A stretch of DNA of 64,000 nucleotides from an uncultured Brevibacillus sp. (GCF_947502445.1 NZ_CANMZW010000011.1:62001-126000); one strand, 5' to 3'. Numbered from the stretch's first letter, positions 43,964-53,672 are shown. A program made the numbers and translations. Notes: generated by a model from the sequence alone, not told the origin.

Positions 43964-44943
43964 GGAAGTATCACCTCGTCCGTCTGTGCCCATCCAATGG
44001 CCACGTGATTATCCACCTGCCAGTCGAGACCGTCACCCGCATATTGATGCGCCATGACTGTCATATCCCTACTATCTAGACGAATGTACAGCTTGCGCAG
44101 ATTGCCGAGGAAGACGACATCCGTGATACGGCCTGTTTTCTTGTGCTTGTCCGTCTGTTCGCCCCTCTGATACAGCTTGATCTTTTCCGGGCGTACGGCA
44201 GTGATTGTTCCACCATCTCTAAATATGTTGTTTTCGCCAATAAACGTAGCCACAAACAGCGTCTGTGGGGTGTTGTAAATCTCAGCAGGAGAAGCAATCT
44301 GTTCGATCCGTCCTTTGTTCATGACCGCGATCCGATCCGACATCGCCATCGCTTCTTCCTGGTCATGGGTTACATAAATAAACGTGATGCCCAGATTTTT
44401 TTGCAGGTTTTTGAGTTCTAGCTGCAAGCTTTTCCGCAACTGATAATCCAGTGCTCCCAATGGCTCGTCCAAAAGCAATACCCGCGGGTTGTTAATGATC
44501 GCACGCGCAATCGCCACCCGCTGTTGTTGTCCTCCGGAGAGCTGCTTCGGTGTACGGCTGCGAAGCTCCGTCAACTGAACGTACTGCAGCACTTCTTCCA
44601 ACCGTTTCTTCTGCTCGGCTGTACTCACCTTTTTCATTTTCAAACCGAATAAAATGTTTTGCTCCACTGTCATATGTGGAAACAAAGCGTATTGCTGGAA
44701 CACCATATTCATATCCCGCTGATATGGCGGTATGTGGCTTAAAAGCTTTTCGTCTAGGTATATTTCCCCGGAGGTTTGCTCTTCGAATCCAGCAATCATT
44801 CTGAGCAGTGTTGTTTTACCGCAGCCGCTTGGTCCAAGCAACGTCAAAAACTCCCCTTCTTCAATAGAGAGAGAAAGAGGGGGGACGACGACATTGCCGG
44901 CGAATTGCTTTTCAATTGTATCCAAATGAATAATCGTTTTCAT
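43957..44943 (-). CDS. potA: Polyamine ABC transporter ATPase
   Basis: 328 residues. Walker A is [13 protein letters not shown], the signature is [14 protein letters not shown], Walker B is [12 protein letters not shown], and [12 protein letters not shown] holds the switch His. A C-terminal TOBE domain (from about residue 240) is typical of PotA. First gene of the operon, with GGTGAG 8 bases upstream. Confidence 0.96.
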   Translation of the reverse strand: MKTIIHLDTIEKQFAGNVVVPPLSLSIEEGEFLTLLGPSGCGKTTLLRMIAGFEEQTSGEIYLDEKLLSHIPPYQRDMNMVFQQYALFPHMTVEQNILFGLKMKKVSTAEQKKRLEEVLQYVQLTELRSRTPKQLSGGQQQRVAIARAIINNPRVLLLDEPLGALDYQLRKSLQLELKNLQKNLGITFIYVTHDQEEAMAMSDRIAVMNKGRIEQIASPAEIYNTPQTLFVATFIGENNIFRDGGTITAVRPEKIKLYQRGEQTDKHKKTGRITDVVFLGNLRKLYIRLDSRDMTVMAHQYAGDGLDWQVDNHVAIGWAQTDEVILPC

Positions 44944-44974
44944 TGCGTCATCTCACCAGTATGTCATTATACTC

Positions 44975-44994
44975 ATAGTAATCTAGGTTACTAT
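44975..44994. promoter_or_regulatory. 20-bp dyad over the potA start region
   Basis: ATAGTAATCTAGGTTACTAT is palindromic except for one base pair step (7-base arms, CTAG centre) and overlaps the -10 hexamer. It looks like a repressor operator; the regulator is not known. Confidence 0.55.
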
Positions 44995-45018
44995 ATCGTG
45001 TATGATTCATTTTGTAAA
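44990..45018 (-). promoter_or_regulatory. Sigma-A promoter of potABCD
   Basis: Minus strand TTTACA, exactly 17 bases, TATAGT. It lies about 45 bases upstream of the potA start. Confidence 0.75.
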
Positions 45019-45086
45019 CAGTTTCAGACCCTCTCGATTCAATTTTTTGTCGGATTTTCTGTAAGTGATCCTATGAAAAAAAGGAA

Positions 45087-45112
45087 GAGGCGGATGTATA
45101 TCCATCCACCTC
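45087..45112 (-). terminator. Terminator of the EamA transporter gene
   Basis: GAGGTGGATG/CATCCGCCTC stem (one mismatch as G-U) and TTTTTTT tail on the minus strand. Confidence 0.8.
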
Positions 45113-45132
45113 ATTGCCTGTTCGTTTCTGTT

Positions 45133-46086
45133 TTACATCGATGTTGATTTTGGACTCGCTTTGACTTTGGGCACTGCTGCTTTGGCCCCAAGGAAGTTCG
45201 TCCCGACCACCCCGACGATAATCATCAATGCCCCGATCAGATGGTAGTAAGCGAGCTTTTCTCCCAAAAACAGTACACCCGCTACAATCGTGACCAAGGT
45301 CGATAAATTATTGAACACGCTCATACGTGATGCTTCCATTTTCGATAAAGCAAAATTGGTTAATAGCGAAGTCACCAGCGAGGATAGCACCCCTAAATAG
45401 ACGATCGATACGACAAACGGCGTTTGCGAAAAAGGTGCGAAATACGCTGAGAGACAGCCCTCTGCGATGTGCTGATATAACGCCATGGCATTAAAGGACA
45501 CAAACCCGATGATCGTCACCATATATGTGACGTCTATATAATGAAAGGACTTTGTCATCTTTTTCGCCAGGACGCTGTAGCCAGCCATCGAAAGCGCTGA
45601 CAATAGGATCAAGATCGTGCCTAGGCTGTTCCCTGTTGCCATGCTCATGCCCTTCATAGCAAAAATGTAAATGACACCTACAACTGACAAGAGAGTTGCC
45701 AGCTTTTGCAGCCAGGTCGAATATTCCTTTAAAAAATACGTTGCCATCAGCATCGTAAAGATCGGAACCGTAGCTTGTATGATGCCAGCCTCCGAAGAGG
45801 ACGTATAGACTAGCCCAAACGTTTGCAGCGCGAAAAATAACGCTGGATAAAGCAAAGCAAGCGGGATTAGACGCAAAATATCCTTTGCCCTGATCGAAAG
45901 ACGAACCCATCCGAATAATACAGGGATGGTTGCCGCTGCCAATGACATGGTAAACCGATGTGCCAGAGTATCGGTCGGAGTTGCACTAGTCAGTGCTATC
46001 TTGACGAAAATAAACGACAGACCAATGATGAGTGCATTGAGCAGAGCTGCCATTATTGCTTTTTGTTTATCGTGCATGGTTCTCAT
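45133..46086 (-). CDS. EamA/DMT-superfamily transporter
   Basis: 317 residues, ten membrane segments in two EamA repeats (LALLYPALFFALQTFGLVYTSSSEAGIIQATVPIFTML and the second half VLFLGEKLAYYHLIGALMIIVGVVG). These export or exchange small metabolites. It diverges from a MocR regulator, which likely controls it; the palindrome TGTACCGGTACA lies between them. The shared upstream region is only about 120 bases. Confidence 0.85.
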   Translation of the reverse strand: MRTMHDKQKAIMAALLNALIIGLSFIFVKIALTSATPTDTLAHRFTMSLAAATIPVLFGWVRLSIRAKDILRLIPLALLYPALFFALQTFGLVYTSSSEAGIIQATVPIFTMLMATYFLKEYSTWLQKLATLLSVVGVIYIFAMKGMSMATGNSLGTILILLSALSMAGYSVLAKKMTKSFHYIDVTYMVTIIGFVSFNAMALYQHIAEGCLSAYFAPFSQTPFVVSIVYLGVLSSLVTSLLTNFALSKMEASRMSVFNNLSTLVTIVAGVLFLGEKLAYYHLIGALMIIVGVVGTNFLGAKAAVPKVKASPKSTSM

Positions 46087-46171
46087 CTCTCCATTCGTAT
46101 CACAGACGGCCGTCTTCTTACCCTCATAGTAATGGGACCGCGCTCATGCTACAATGCAAATATATACGATC

Positions 46172-46183
46172 TGTACCGGTACA
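46172..46183. promoter_or_regulatory. Perfect palindrome in the MocR/EamA intergenic region
   Basis: TGTACCGGTACA, 12 bp, centred between the divergent genes and about 25 bases before the MocR start. A likely binding site for the MocR protein. Confidence 0.55.
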
Positions 46184-46208
46184 AAATATAGGCTAGGAGA
46201 GGTAAGCC

Positions 46209-47558
46209 ATGCATAAATACTTGCATTTGCAAAATGAGCTGGAGTCACTGATCGAGGGCATTACCTATCAGGATGGAGACAAGCTGCCCTCCATCCGCGA
46301 TCTGGCTATACGGTATGAATGCAGTAAAAGCACGATCATCCGAACTTTGGAAGAGCTGGAAAAACGGCATCTCATCTATTCCGTTCCCAAAAGCGGTTTT
46401 TATGTGGTCAAAAAACAAGGAGCGGTGTGTCCTGCAAAGGAACGTAGCATCGACCTGGCAACCTCTGCCCCTGACCCGGATGTATTTCCGTATGTGGATT
46501 TCCAGCATTGTATCAACAAAGCGATCGAAACGTACAAAAAGGATCTGTTCATCTACGGAACGGCAAAGGGACTTCCCTCTCTGATCCCGGTGATTGCCAA
46601 GCAGCTGGCGAAGCATCAAGTGTTTCCCAATCCACATAGCATTTTTATAACCTCTGGCGTTCAGCAAGCATTATCACTTCTTTGTACCATTCCGTTTCCA
46701 AACCAGAAGAAGAAGATTTTGATCGAACAGCCATCGTATCATCTGTTCATCGACTATATACAGGCACACAAGCTGCCCGTTGCAGGCATCAAGCGCACCG
46801 CACAAGGCATCGATTTGGATGAGCTGGAGCATCTTTTCCGCACGGAGGATATCAAGTTTTTCTACACGATGCCTCGCCTCCACAGTCCTCTGGGAACGAC
46901 ATACACCCGATTGGAAAAGCAGCAAATCGTCGAGCTGGCCAAAAAGTATGATGTGTACATCGTCGAGGATGACAATATGGCTGATCTTGAGCATGACAGC
47001 AAAGCCGATCCGATTTTTGCGTATGACCGCTCCGCTCATACCATTTATTTAAAAAGCTATTCCAAGATCATTTTTCCTGGACTGCGTCTGGGCATTGCTG
47101 TCATCCCGGATGCGCTTGCAGATACATTTACTCTCCACAAGCGTCTTCAGGACATCGACAGCTCGATGCTTTCTCAGGCAGCTCTCGAAATCTATTTAAA
47201 AAGCGGCATGTTTGAACGGCATAAGCAAAAAATTCGAGAATCTTATCGGCATAGGTCCATTACTCTAAATGCAGCACTCGTCGAGCATGCAGAGAATGCC
47301 CGTGGGCTGTATGCGTACCAGCCTCCCAAGTATCCGGGAATCCACACGCACATCGTGCTGGACGACCGTGTTTCTGTACCGCGCCTGATCCAGCAGCTCA
47401 AAAAGCGATCCATCCTGCTGGAGAGTGCGGACCATCATTATTTGCCCGACTTCCCTCGCGAAAACATTCTCAAGCTCAACGTATCCAATGCCAAGGAAGA
47501 CGGCATTCCCGAGGGCGTACAAGGGCTTGTCGAGGTTTTGTGCAAAATGAGGTTGTGA
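46209..47558 (+). CDS. MocR-type GntR regulator with aminotransferase domain
   Basis: 449 residues. The GntR helix-turn-helix is LPSIRDLAIRYECSKSTIIRTLEEL, an unusually N-terminal start of the domain. The aminotransferase part has TSGVQQALSLL, DDNMADLEHD for PLP contact and the Schiff-base lysine in LKSYSKIIFPGLRLG. AGGAGAGG precedes the start. It most probably controls the divergent EamA transporter. The following MFS gene is separated by 160 bases with its own leader. Confidence 0.88.
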   Translation: MHKYLHLQNELESLIEGITYQDGDKLPSIRDLAIRYECSKSTIIRTLEELEKRHLIYSVPKSGFYVVKKQGAVCPAKERSIDLATSAPDPDVFPYVDFQHCINKAIETYKKDLFIYGTAKGLPSLIPVIAKQLAKHQVFPNPHSIFITSGVQQALSLLCTIPFPNQKKKILIEQPSYHLFIDYIQAHKLPVAGIKRTAQGIDLDELEHLFRTEDIKFFYTMPRLHSPLGTTYTRLEKQQIVELAKKYDVYIVEDDNMADLEHDSKADPIFAYDRSAHTIYLKSYSKIIFPGLRLGIAVIPDALADTFTLHKRLQDIDSSMLSQAALEIYLKSGMFERHKQKIRESYRHRSITLNAALVEHAENARGLYAYQPPKYPGIHTHIVLDDRVSVPRLIQQLKKRSILLESADHHYLPDFPRENILKLNVSNAKEDGIPEGVQGLVEVLCKMRL

Positions 47559-47594
47559 TTCAATTCATTTAATTGTTATGATGTTTGGAAACAA

Positions 47595-47711
47595 TCCCCC
47601 TATAAGTAAAAAGGTGAAAAGCATGCTTTCTTTTAGTCGACTATGTAAATGCAAACCCCCGATTCCGTAATTTCTCCTTACACTGCTTGAGATTTTCAGC
47701 TTGTAGGGGGA
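47595..47711 (+). promoter_or_regulatory. Candidate translation-attenuation leader of the MFS gene
   Basis: The segment TCCCCCTATAAG (47595-47606) can pair over 12 consecutive bases, one G-U, with CTTGTAGGGGGA (47700-47711), which contains the MFS ribosome site. Between the arms lies a 15-codon ORF with its own site. A ribosome on that ORF would open the upstream arm. An alternative partner is CCCCC at 47656-47660. Confidence 0.55.
47623..47670 (+). CDS. 15-residue leader peptide upstream of the MFS gene
   Basis: ATG 47623 follows AAGGTG by 6 bases. The peptide is MLSFSRLCKCKPPIP, with two Cys-Lys steps, Pro-Pro near the end and Pro before the stop, which are features that slow ribosomes. 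It lies within the proposed sequestering helix of the MFS ribosome site. Confidence 0.5.
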   Translation: MLSFSRLCKCKPPIP

Positions 47712-47718
47712 ATGAATT

Positions 47719-48912
47719 GTGGAAAGAAAAATCTCAACACCATCGTTGTTACTCTTTATTATTCTTGTGGGCTTCCCGCAAATCAGTGAAACGATCTATA
47801 CACCATCTCTGCCGGATATCGCCACCCATCTTCAAGCAAGTGGCAACGCGATCCAGCTGACTTTGAGTATTTACTTCCTCGGCTTTGCCTTTGGTGTTTT
47901 TTGCTGGGGACGGCTATCCGATTCCATAGGTCGACGCTCTGCCATGCTGTGGGGAATCCTCGTGTATGGCCTCGGAAGCCTAGGTTGTTATTTGTCAGAC
48001 TCGGTTGAATGGTTATTGCTGAGCCGCTTCATCCAGGCTTTCGGCGCGAGTACCGGTTCTGTCGTTACCCAAACGATTCTGCGCGAGAGTATCGACGGCA
48101 CCAAACGCCATGCGGTATTTGCTCAAATATCGGCTGCTCTAGCCTTCTCTCCAGCCATCGGGCCACTAATTGGCGGGTGGGTAGATCAATCATTTGGTTT
48201 TCGAGCGGTGTTCTTCACCCTGGTTTTAATGAGCGTTGCGATATTGATGTACACGTTCACTTCGCTACCAGAGACACGAGTGCCCAGTAATGCAAGCATT
48301 CGTACCACTTCTGTAGCCAAGCGTCTGATTGCGGACAGGAGAGTATGGTCTTTTGGTTTTCTGATCGGGGCAACCAATGGCATCCTGTTCAGTTATTACG
48401 CCGAAGCCCCGTTTATTTTCATTGAATTTTTCGGCATGACGCCCGGCGCATTTGGCTTTTTTGGTATTTTCGTAGCATTGTCGTCTGTTTTTGGTGCGAT
48501 GCTATCGAAAAGACTGCTAGCCAGCATCGCTGCAGAGAAAATCATCCTGATCGGTGCTCTCGTGACGGCGCTCGGCGCCTTATGTCTCACCGGTTTCACA
48601 CTTTTAGGAGTGAGCTCGTCCGCACTCTCGCTGGCTGTTATGGTTGCCTCGATCTTCATCCTTCTTCTGGGGATCGGGATTGCGATACCAAACTGCCTGA
48701 GCTTGGCACTTGTTCATTATGGCGATGTGCTCGGCACAGCAGGTGCTCTGTTCGGATTGGGCTACTACATTGTAGTCAGTCTAATCACCAGCGGCATGAG
48801 CTATCTGCATAATGGATCATTAGTGACCATGCCTCTTTATTTCCTCCTGCTGGCATTTTTTATGGTGCTTGTCAGCAGAAAGCTGAACATGAGGGCTGAA
48901 GCGAAGATCTAA
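47719..48912 (+). CDS. Bcr/CflA-type MFS drug exporter
   Basis: 397 residues from GTG 47719, with GGGGG upstream. Twelve membrane segments are expected. Bcr/CflA motifs: ETIYTPSLPDIATHL at the N-terminus, GRLSDSIGRRSAMLWG between helices 2 and 3, and RFIQAFGASTGSVVTQTI. These efflux bicyclomycin, phenicols or related drugs. The leader suggests that expression may be induced by a translation inhibitor. Confidence 0.88.
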   Translation: MERKISTPSLLLFIILVGFPQISETIYTPSLPDIATHLQASGNAIQLTLSIYFLGFAFGVFCWGRLSDSIGRRSAMLWGILVYGLGSLGCYLSDSVEWLLLSRFIQAFGASTGSVVTQTILRESIDGTKRHAVFAQISAALAFSPAIGPLIGGWVDQSFGFRAVFFTLVLMSVAILMYTFTSLPETRVPSNASIRTTSVAKRLIADRRVWSFGFLIGATNGILFSYYAEAPFIFIEFFGMTPGAFGFFGIFVALSSVFGAMLSKRLLASIAAEKIILIGALVTALGALCLTGFTLLGVSSSALSLAVMVASIFILLLGIGIAIPNCLSLALVHYGDVLGTAGALFGLGYYIVVSLITSGMSYLHNGSLVTMPLYFLLLAFFMVLVSRKLNMRAEAKI

Positions 48913-48920
48913 ACAAAAAA

Positions 48921-48969
48921 GGCAGTGGTAGTTTCGGACCAGACAAAAAAGTCCGAGACTGCCGCTGCC
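48921..48969 (-). terminator. Terminator of the 49.0-49.9 kb membrane gene
   Basis: GGCAGCGGCAGTCTCGGAC with GTCCGAAACTACCACTGCC, a 19-bp stem with several G-U pairs, followed by TTTTTTGTTT on the minus strand. It also stands just after the MFS stop. Confidence 0.8.
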
Positions 48970-49033
48970 GTTATTCAGCTTTTGAGCCCATTACCAGATT
49001 CATGCTATATTTGGCGATTCCAGACCCGGGCTG

Positions 49034-49939
49034 TCAATGATCTTCTTTTTGTAGGTCAAAAAAATAATCCACTTGCTGCTCACAACCGTGTGATCTCGCG
49101 GAGCCAGAGGATGTCGCAGTCTCTTCCTGCATCTGCGATCTTGCACAGGTAGTAATATAGTATCCTTTAACGGGTAGCTGATCGTTTGTAATCTCGATGA
49201 TTTCCTCTTCCTGAATGCTATATTTGTTTGATTTTTTTACGGCGTAGGAGTTCATTTCTCCATCACTAATCAAGTAATTCCCTTCGTCTCCATTTGGGGC
49301 AGACAATTGCCTGATCTGCGCTTGATCTAGCACCTCAAAGAACCTCGCGGCAAAAACGGTACGATCAAATTGCCCCCACTGGTCGCCGACTTTTGTGCGT
49401 TGAATCGAATATTCTTTCGTTTTTGCTATGTAATCAACATCATAAAGAATGAATCCTTTCCCCGATCGGCTGACTACATTGTACGACAGTCTTTCAATCT
49501 CCCCATCCTTTTGATACTGTGCATGAAAGTTTTCCAGGTGAGCACTCGGATCAATTTGCATATGATCCTTGATCGCCGTCCAATCGTTTGAAAATTGAAC
49601 CTCGTAGATATTCGAGCTGGAGGCTGCTACCTCTCGCGGATACTCGTAAATGTACTCTTCCACGTATGGAACGATCAACTGTAACAGGTAAAATGCAAGC
49701 CCTAGATAAGCAGAATGCTGTTTTGCTTTGACATTCTTCGCTGGGCGAAAAAACAGGAGAAAAACAATGAAGCCTACAGGCAGCGCATATTCGTTCAAGC
49801 GAAAAGTAAAAGCACCCAAGAGGTAGTAACCAACAATTTTATAGCCGAGATTCGTTTCAGCTTCTTCTCGATTTCGGTAAATAAGGACGAACGCCACGAT
49901 GACCAATCCAGTCAATATGATGACAAATAGCTGCTCCAT
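49034..49939 (-). CDS. Membrane protein of unknown function
   Basis: 301 residues from ATG 49939, which follows AGGTG by 6 bases. Three or four hydrophobic segments are in the first 100 residues (LFVIILTGLVIVAFVLIY, YYLLGAFTF, ALPVGFIVFLLFF, AYLGLAFYLLQLIV), followed by a soluble region of about 190 residues with a likely beta-rich fold and CARSQMQEETATSSG at its end. No recognised domain. Directly adjacent to the GNAT gene upstream (no gap), so co-transcribed. Confidence 0.6.
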   Translation of the reverse strand: MEQLFVIILTGLVIVAFVLIYRNREEAETNLGYKIVGYYLLGAFTFRLNEYALPVGFIVFLLFFRPAKNVKAKQHSAYLGLAFYLLQLIVPYVEEYIYEYPREVAASSSNIYEVQFSNDWTAIKDHMQIDPSAHLENFHAQYQKDGEIERLSYNVVSRSGKGFILYDVDYIAKTKEYSIQRTKVGDQWGQFDRTVFAARFFEVLDQAQIRQLSAPNGDEGNYLISDGEMNSYAVKKSNKYSIQEEEIIEITNDQLPVKGYYITTCARSQMQEETATSSGSARSHGCEQQVDYFFDLQKEDH

Positions 49940-49948
49940 TCCCATCAC

Positions 49949-50416
49949 CTATGTTAATTGTAACTCCAAATATTTGGTTCCTACGATGGGATTAAAACGA
50001 TATGGCTCAATTTCATAAAAACCTAGTGAACGGTAAAGAGAAATGGCCTGTTCCATTGTTGGAAGTGTATCTAATCTGATATAGCCGTAGCCTCGATTCT
50101 TTGCTTCCTCAATAATCGAGGAAGCCAGCCTTTTGCCGATTCCTTTTCCTTTAAAATCTGGCTTCACATATAGCCGCTTCATTTCACATACGTCTTCATC
50201 GATTTTTCGCAACGCGACACACCCTGCTACCTCCTCTTCGTACATCGCGAGCAATATACAGCCTTCTGGTGGGGCGTACTCTCCCGGCAAGCTTTGCAGC
50301 TCTATCGCGATATTTTGAAAGCTTAAGTCAATGCCTAACGAATCGACATATTCAGTGAAAAGCTCGCGTACCTGTGCGTATTGATGATCCTCTGTTACTC
50401 TCCACATGCTAAGCAC
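49949..50416 (-). CDS. GNAT family N-acetyltransferase
   Basis: 155 residues from GTG 50416, with GGGGGTG upstream. The acetyl-CoA loop is [16 protein letters not shown] (the Q/RxxGxG/A pattern), preceded by [10 protein letters not shown] and followed by [27 protein letters not shown]. It is a typical small-molecule GNAT. No known substrate. Confidence 0.88.
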   Translation of the reverse strand: MLSMWRVTEDHQYAQVRELFTEYVDSLGIDLSFQNIAIELQSLPGEYAPPEGCILLAMYEEEVAGCVALRKIDEDVCEMKRLYVKPDFKGKGIGKRLASSIIEEAKNRGYGYIRLDTLPTMEQAISLYRSLGFYEIEPYRFNPIVGTKYLELQLT

Positions 50417-50653
50417 AATAACACCCCCGATTTTTTTATCTAGAACTACTATTTTCTAAATTTCGTTAAAAATCCCTTCTATTGTTAACATTTCGCCTAT
50501 TCTTTCGTCTTTTGTCACTCGTCCGAACGCCTTGTTAAAATTACCGTCATGGTTATTTCTAGCCTTGCAAACAATATTTCTTAGAACAGACGTAAAGAGA
50601 CTTTTACAGCGAACGATTGGTTGCTTCTCATCATGAGAGCGGGGGGAATGCTC

Positions 50654-51196
50654 ATGGAATGGTATGATCGATTGACTGAATACTTTCCAGAACATGAAAT
50701 GAAAAATATGGGTCAAATGCAAGCACTCATCAATGAAAAAGATATTTATCACAAAGTGGAAACAGATGATTTCCTGTTGCTGTACGCAGAGTTCCCCACG
50801 TTTATTTTCATTGATTATCTTTTGGTTGATTCTGCAACAAGAGGAAAAGGAATGGGAACGAGCATCATCAATAAACTCAAAGCTAAAGGAAAGGATATTT
50901 TGCTTGAGGTAGAACCGGTAGATCGTGATGATGATGATACCGTGAAGAGGGTCCATTTTTATCGAAAAAATGGGTTTGTGAAGGCTGACCAAATTCAATA
51001 TCAATGGTCAGATGAGAACGGTGAGGAATATGAAATGAATATTTATTACTGGAGTCCTGATAACCACAAAGTACCCCAAGAAGTGATATTAAAAAAGATG
51101 ATAGAAGCATGCCAAGAGATACACAACTTTCGTTTCACACAGTATTACGGACGAATGGTTGCCAATCCGGAAGAAGTACTGCATTTGAAGCATTAA
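50654..51196 (+). CDS. GNAT family N-acetyltransferase, distant
   Basis: 180 residues from ATG 50654, with GGGGGGA six bases upstream. The core DYLLVDSATRGKGMGTSIIN contains the RGKGMG acetyl-CoA loop, and VKRVHFYRKNGFVKAD is the usual C-terminal part. The last 50 residues (VILKKMIEACQEIHNFRFT) are an extra helical extension. Likely an acetyltransferase of unknown substrate. Confidence 0.78.
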   Translation: MEWYDRLTEYFPEHEMKNMGQMQALINEKDIYHKVETDDFLLLYAEFPTFIFIDYLLVDSATRGKGMGTSIINKLKAKGKDILLEVEPVDRDDDDTVKRVHFYRKNGFVKADQIQYQWSDENGEEYEMNIYYWSPDNHKVPQEVILKKMIEACQEIHNFRFTQYYGRMVANPEEVLHLKH

Positions 51197-51220
51197 TGAT
51201 TGCCTATTATTTGGCATGAA

Positions 51221-51251
51221 GACACCCCTGAAGAAATCCTTCAGGGGTGTC
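51221..51251. terminator. Hairpin between the GNAT and clpE genes
   Basis: GACACCCCTGAAG/CTTCAGGGGTGTC, 13-bp perfect stem; poor T runs on both strands, yet well placed to end both convergent genes. Confidence 0.65.
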
Positions 51252-51270
51252 GATGCCTGTATGCGAATCC

Positions 51271-53415
51271 TTATGCTTTCTTCACGCGAATGGAATCATC
51301 CTCTACCTCAATTACAATCGCGCTCACATTTTCTTCCTCAATCACCAGATCTGCAACGCCATCCTCCACGTATTGCTGAATCACACGACGTAGCGGACGT
51401 GCACCAAAGGATGGGTTGTAGCCCAGCTCAACCAGCTTTTCCTTTGCCGCATCGGTAATGCTCATTTCTATGCCTTGCTCGTGAAGACTTGCCTTCACAT
51501 CCTGCAGCAGGAGTTCAACGATTTTGACCAAATCCGTTTTTTCCAAATGGGTAAAGGAAATAATCGAGTCAAAGCGATTCAAAAACTCTGGTTTAAAGAA
51601 TCCGGCGAGTGATTCCAGTACAGTTGCGACCTTTGGTGTTTTTGCTCCAAAGCCAACCTCGATTTTGCGTTCACTCACACCTGCGTTGCTGGTAGCGATA
51701 ATGACCGTTTCCTTGAAACTTACTGTGCGTCCCTGGCTGTCAGTCAAACGACCATCCTCTAAAATTTGCAGGAACATATGCTGAACGTCTGGATGAGCTT
51801 TTTCAATTTCGTCCAGCAAAATAATGCTGTAAGGATTTCGACGCACACGCTCGGTCAGCTGGCCAGCTTCTTCATGTCCAACATAACCTGGAGGCGAACC
51901 GATCAGCTTGGATACCGAATGCTTCTCCATGTACTCACTCATATCCAGGCGAATCATGGAATCTGGTGTACCAAACAGCTCTTCTGCCAATGCTTTCGAC
52001 AATTCGGTTTTCCCGACACCCGTAGGACCAACGAACAGGAAGGACGCAATCGGTCTGTTTTTTGGCTTCAGCCCAGCGCGGCTGCGACGAATCGCTTTGG
52101 CTACGGACGTTACCGCTTCAGACTGACCGATGACCTTGGTTTCCAGATGAGCCGCCAGATTTTTCATTTTCGCCTGCTCATCGCTTTGCAGCTTGCGAAC
52201 AGGAATCCCTGTCTTCTGCTCAATCATTTCCTGAACGTCCGCTACTTCAACAGTAGAGCGCTGCTCCGCTTTGTCCATCTGGTCCATTTTTTCGAGAAGA
52301 CCAGCTTCTTCATCGCGCAGACGGGCTGCACGTTCATACTCTTCCTGCTGCGTAGCCTCGTTTTTCTCTTTTGCGATTTGTTGCAGACGCTCATGCAGTT
52401 CTGTCGTGTCCTGTGTGGAAGAGCGCAGATTCAAGCGGGAGCCAGCCTCATCCATCAGGTCAATCGCTTTGTCCGGGAGAAAACGATCCTGGATGTAACG
52501 ATGGGAATACTCTACACATGCACGAATCACATCATCTGAATAGGAGACATTATGAAAGGCTTCATATTTCGGACGCAGTCCTTTTAAAATCTCGATCGCC
52601 GCTTCTACACTTGGCTCTTTTACCATCACTGGCTGTAATCTACGTTCCAGTGCTGCGTCTTTTTCAATCACACGGTACTCTTTTAATGTCGTAGCACCAA
52701 TCAGTTGCAGCTCCCCGCGAGCCAAAGCCGGTTTCAAAATGTTCCCTGCATCCATGGAGCCTTCTGCTGATCCTGCACCGACGAGGAGATGAATCTCATC
52801 GACGAACAAAATCACGTTTTTGCGCTTTTGCAGCTCCGCAATGACTTGCTTCACTTTCTCTTCGAATTGTCCGCGAATACCAGTGCCAGCCACAAGTGAA
52901 GCGACATCAAGAATGTAGACCTGCTTGTTTTTCAGTTTGGCAGGAACCTGTCCCTCCGTTATACGCAAGGCCAATCCTTCGGCGATCGCAGTCTTTCCGA
53001 CCCCTGGCTCACCAATCAGAACCGGATTATTTTTATTGCGGCGGTTCAAAATTTCAATTACACGCTCGATTTCCTGTTCGCGCCCAATGACGGGATCAAT
53101 CAATCCAGCTCGGGCTGCATCGTTCAGATTCCGTCCCAGATCATCCAGGATGCCACCACGGTCAGGCGATTGCGCCTCTGTTTGTGGCTGAAAACCGGAA
53201 TTGCCTTGAGCCGATGCAGATTTCGCGAAGTTTTGAAAGAATTCGTCCAAGCCAGCGAAGGATGAAAATGGACTGAAACCCATACCAATCCCCATTTTGT
53301 TGCTCAGCTTGGCATTGCATTCACTACATAGATTGTACTTCTGTTGCTGATTTTGCAGCTTTATATGAACCGAGATTGTTGCTTGGCGTTGTTTGCAGAT
53401 TTCACATTGCATCAT
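51271..53415 (-). CDS. clpE: ClpE ATPase, Hsp100 partner of ClpP
   Basis: 714 residues. A short zinc finger starts the protein: C4, C7, C30 and C33 (EICKQR, LCSECN). Two AAA+ modules follow, Walker [13 protein letters not shown] near residue 140 and [12 protein letters not shown] near 458, with a UVR-like coiled middle ([12 protein letters not shown]). [17 protein letters not shown] and [14 protein letters not shown] are the second Walker B and pore loop. ClpE unfolds damaged proteins for ClpP and is a late heat-shock protein in Bacilli. Two CtsR boxes sit on its promoter. Confidence 0.97.
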   Translation of the reverse strand: MMQCEICKQRQATISVHIKLQNQQQKYNLCSECNAKLSNKMGIGMGFSPFSSFAGLDEFFQNFAKSASAQGNSGFQPQTEAQSPDRGGILDDLGRNLNDAARAGLIDPVIGREQEIERVIEILNRRNKNNPVLIGEPGVGKTAIAEGLALRITEGQVPAKLKNKQVYILDVASLVAGTGIRGQFEEKVKQVIAELQKRKNVILFVDEIHLLVGAGSAEGSMDAGNILKPALARGELQLIGATTLKEYRVIEKDAALERRLQPVMVKEPSVEAAIEILKGLRPKYEAFHNVSYSDDVIRACVEYSHRYIQDRFLPDKAIDLMDEAGSRLNLRSSTQDTTELHERLQQIAKEKNEATQQEEYERAARLRDEEAGLLEKMDQMDKAEQRSTVEVADVQEMIEQKTGIPVRKLQSDEQAKMKNLAAHLETKVIGQSEAVTSVAKAIRRSRAGLKPKNRPIASFLFVGPTGVGKTELSKALAEELFGTPDSMIRLDMSEYMEKHSVSKLIGSPPGYVGHEEAGQLTERVRRNPYSIILLDEIEKAHPDVQHMFLQILEDGRLTDSQGRTVSFKETVIIATSNAGVSERKIEVGFGAKTPKVATVLESLAGFFKPEFLNRFDSIISFTHLEKTDLVKIVELLLQDVKASLHEQGIEMSITDAAKEKLVELGYNPSFGARPLRRVIQQYVEDGVADLVIEEENVSAIVIEVEDDSIRVKKA

Positions 53416-53486
53416 TCATTACCCCCTACATGTTCTTTCGTTATCGTGGATACTATCTATTGTTTTAAGCGAAAGGTTCAACTTCA

Positions 53487-53503
53487 TTTGACCATTTCTG
53501 ACC
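53487..53503 (-). promoter_or_regulatory. CtsR box 2
   Basis: GGTCAGA-AAT-GGTCAAA, a CtsR-type heptad direct repeat with 3-base spacer, just downstream of the -10 region; one mismatch to GGTCAAA. Confidence 0.75.
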
Positions 53504-53515
53504 TTCGCTGATTTC

Positions 53516-53544
53516 ATTATAGTTTGACCTTCTTTGACTTTCAA
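53516..53544 (-). promoter_or_regulatory. Sigma-A promoter of clpE
   Basis: TTGAAA, 17-base spacer, TATAAT on the minus strand. The spacer and -35 hexamer are covered by CtsR box 1. Confidence 0.9.
53523..53539 (-). promoter_or_regulatory. CtsR box 1
   Basis: AGTCAAA-GAA-GGTCAAA, a near-perfect CtsR operator (heptad direct repeat with 3-base spacer) lying between -35 and -10. Confidence 0.9.
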
Positions 53545-53672
53545 GAGGATTTGTTTGGAATTAAAAAAATCCTTTCGGAAAACCTATTTACATAGGACTT
53601 TACGCTATTGCCTCACCATAGATCCCTTCCTATAATGATCATGAGATAGATAAATGTCAGGGGGCTCTTCAC

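Noticed and set aside
50456..51004. 182-codon minus-strand ORF over the GNAT gene
   Set aside because: It lies opposite a GNAT with a good ribosome site and acetyl-CoA motif; the minus product is low-complexity and has no site.
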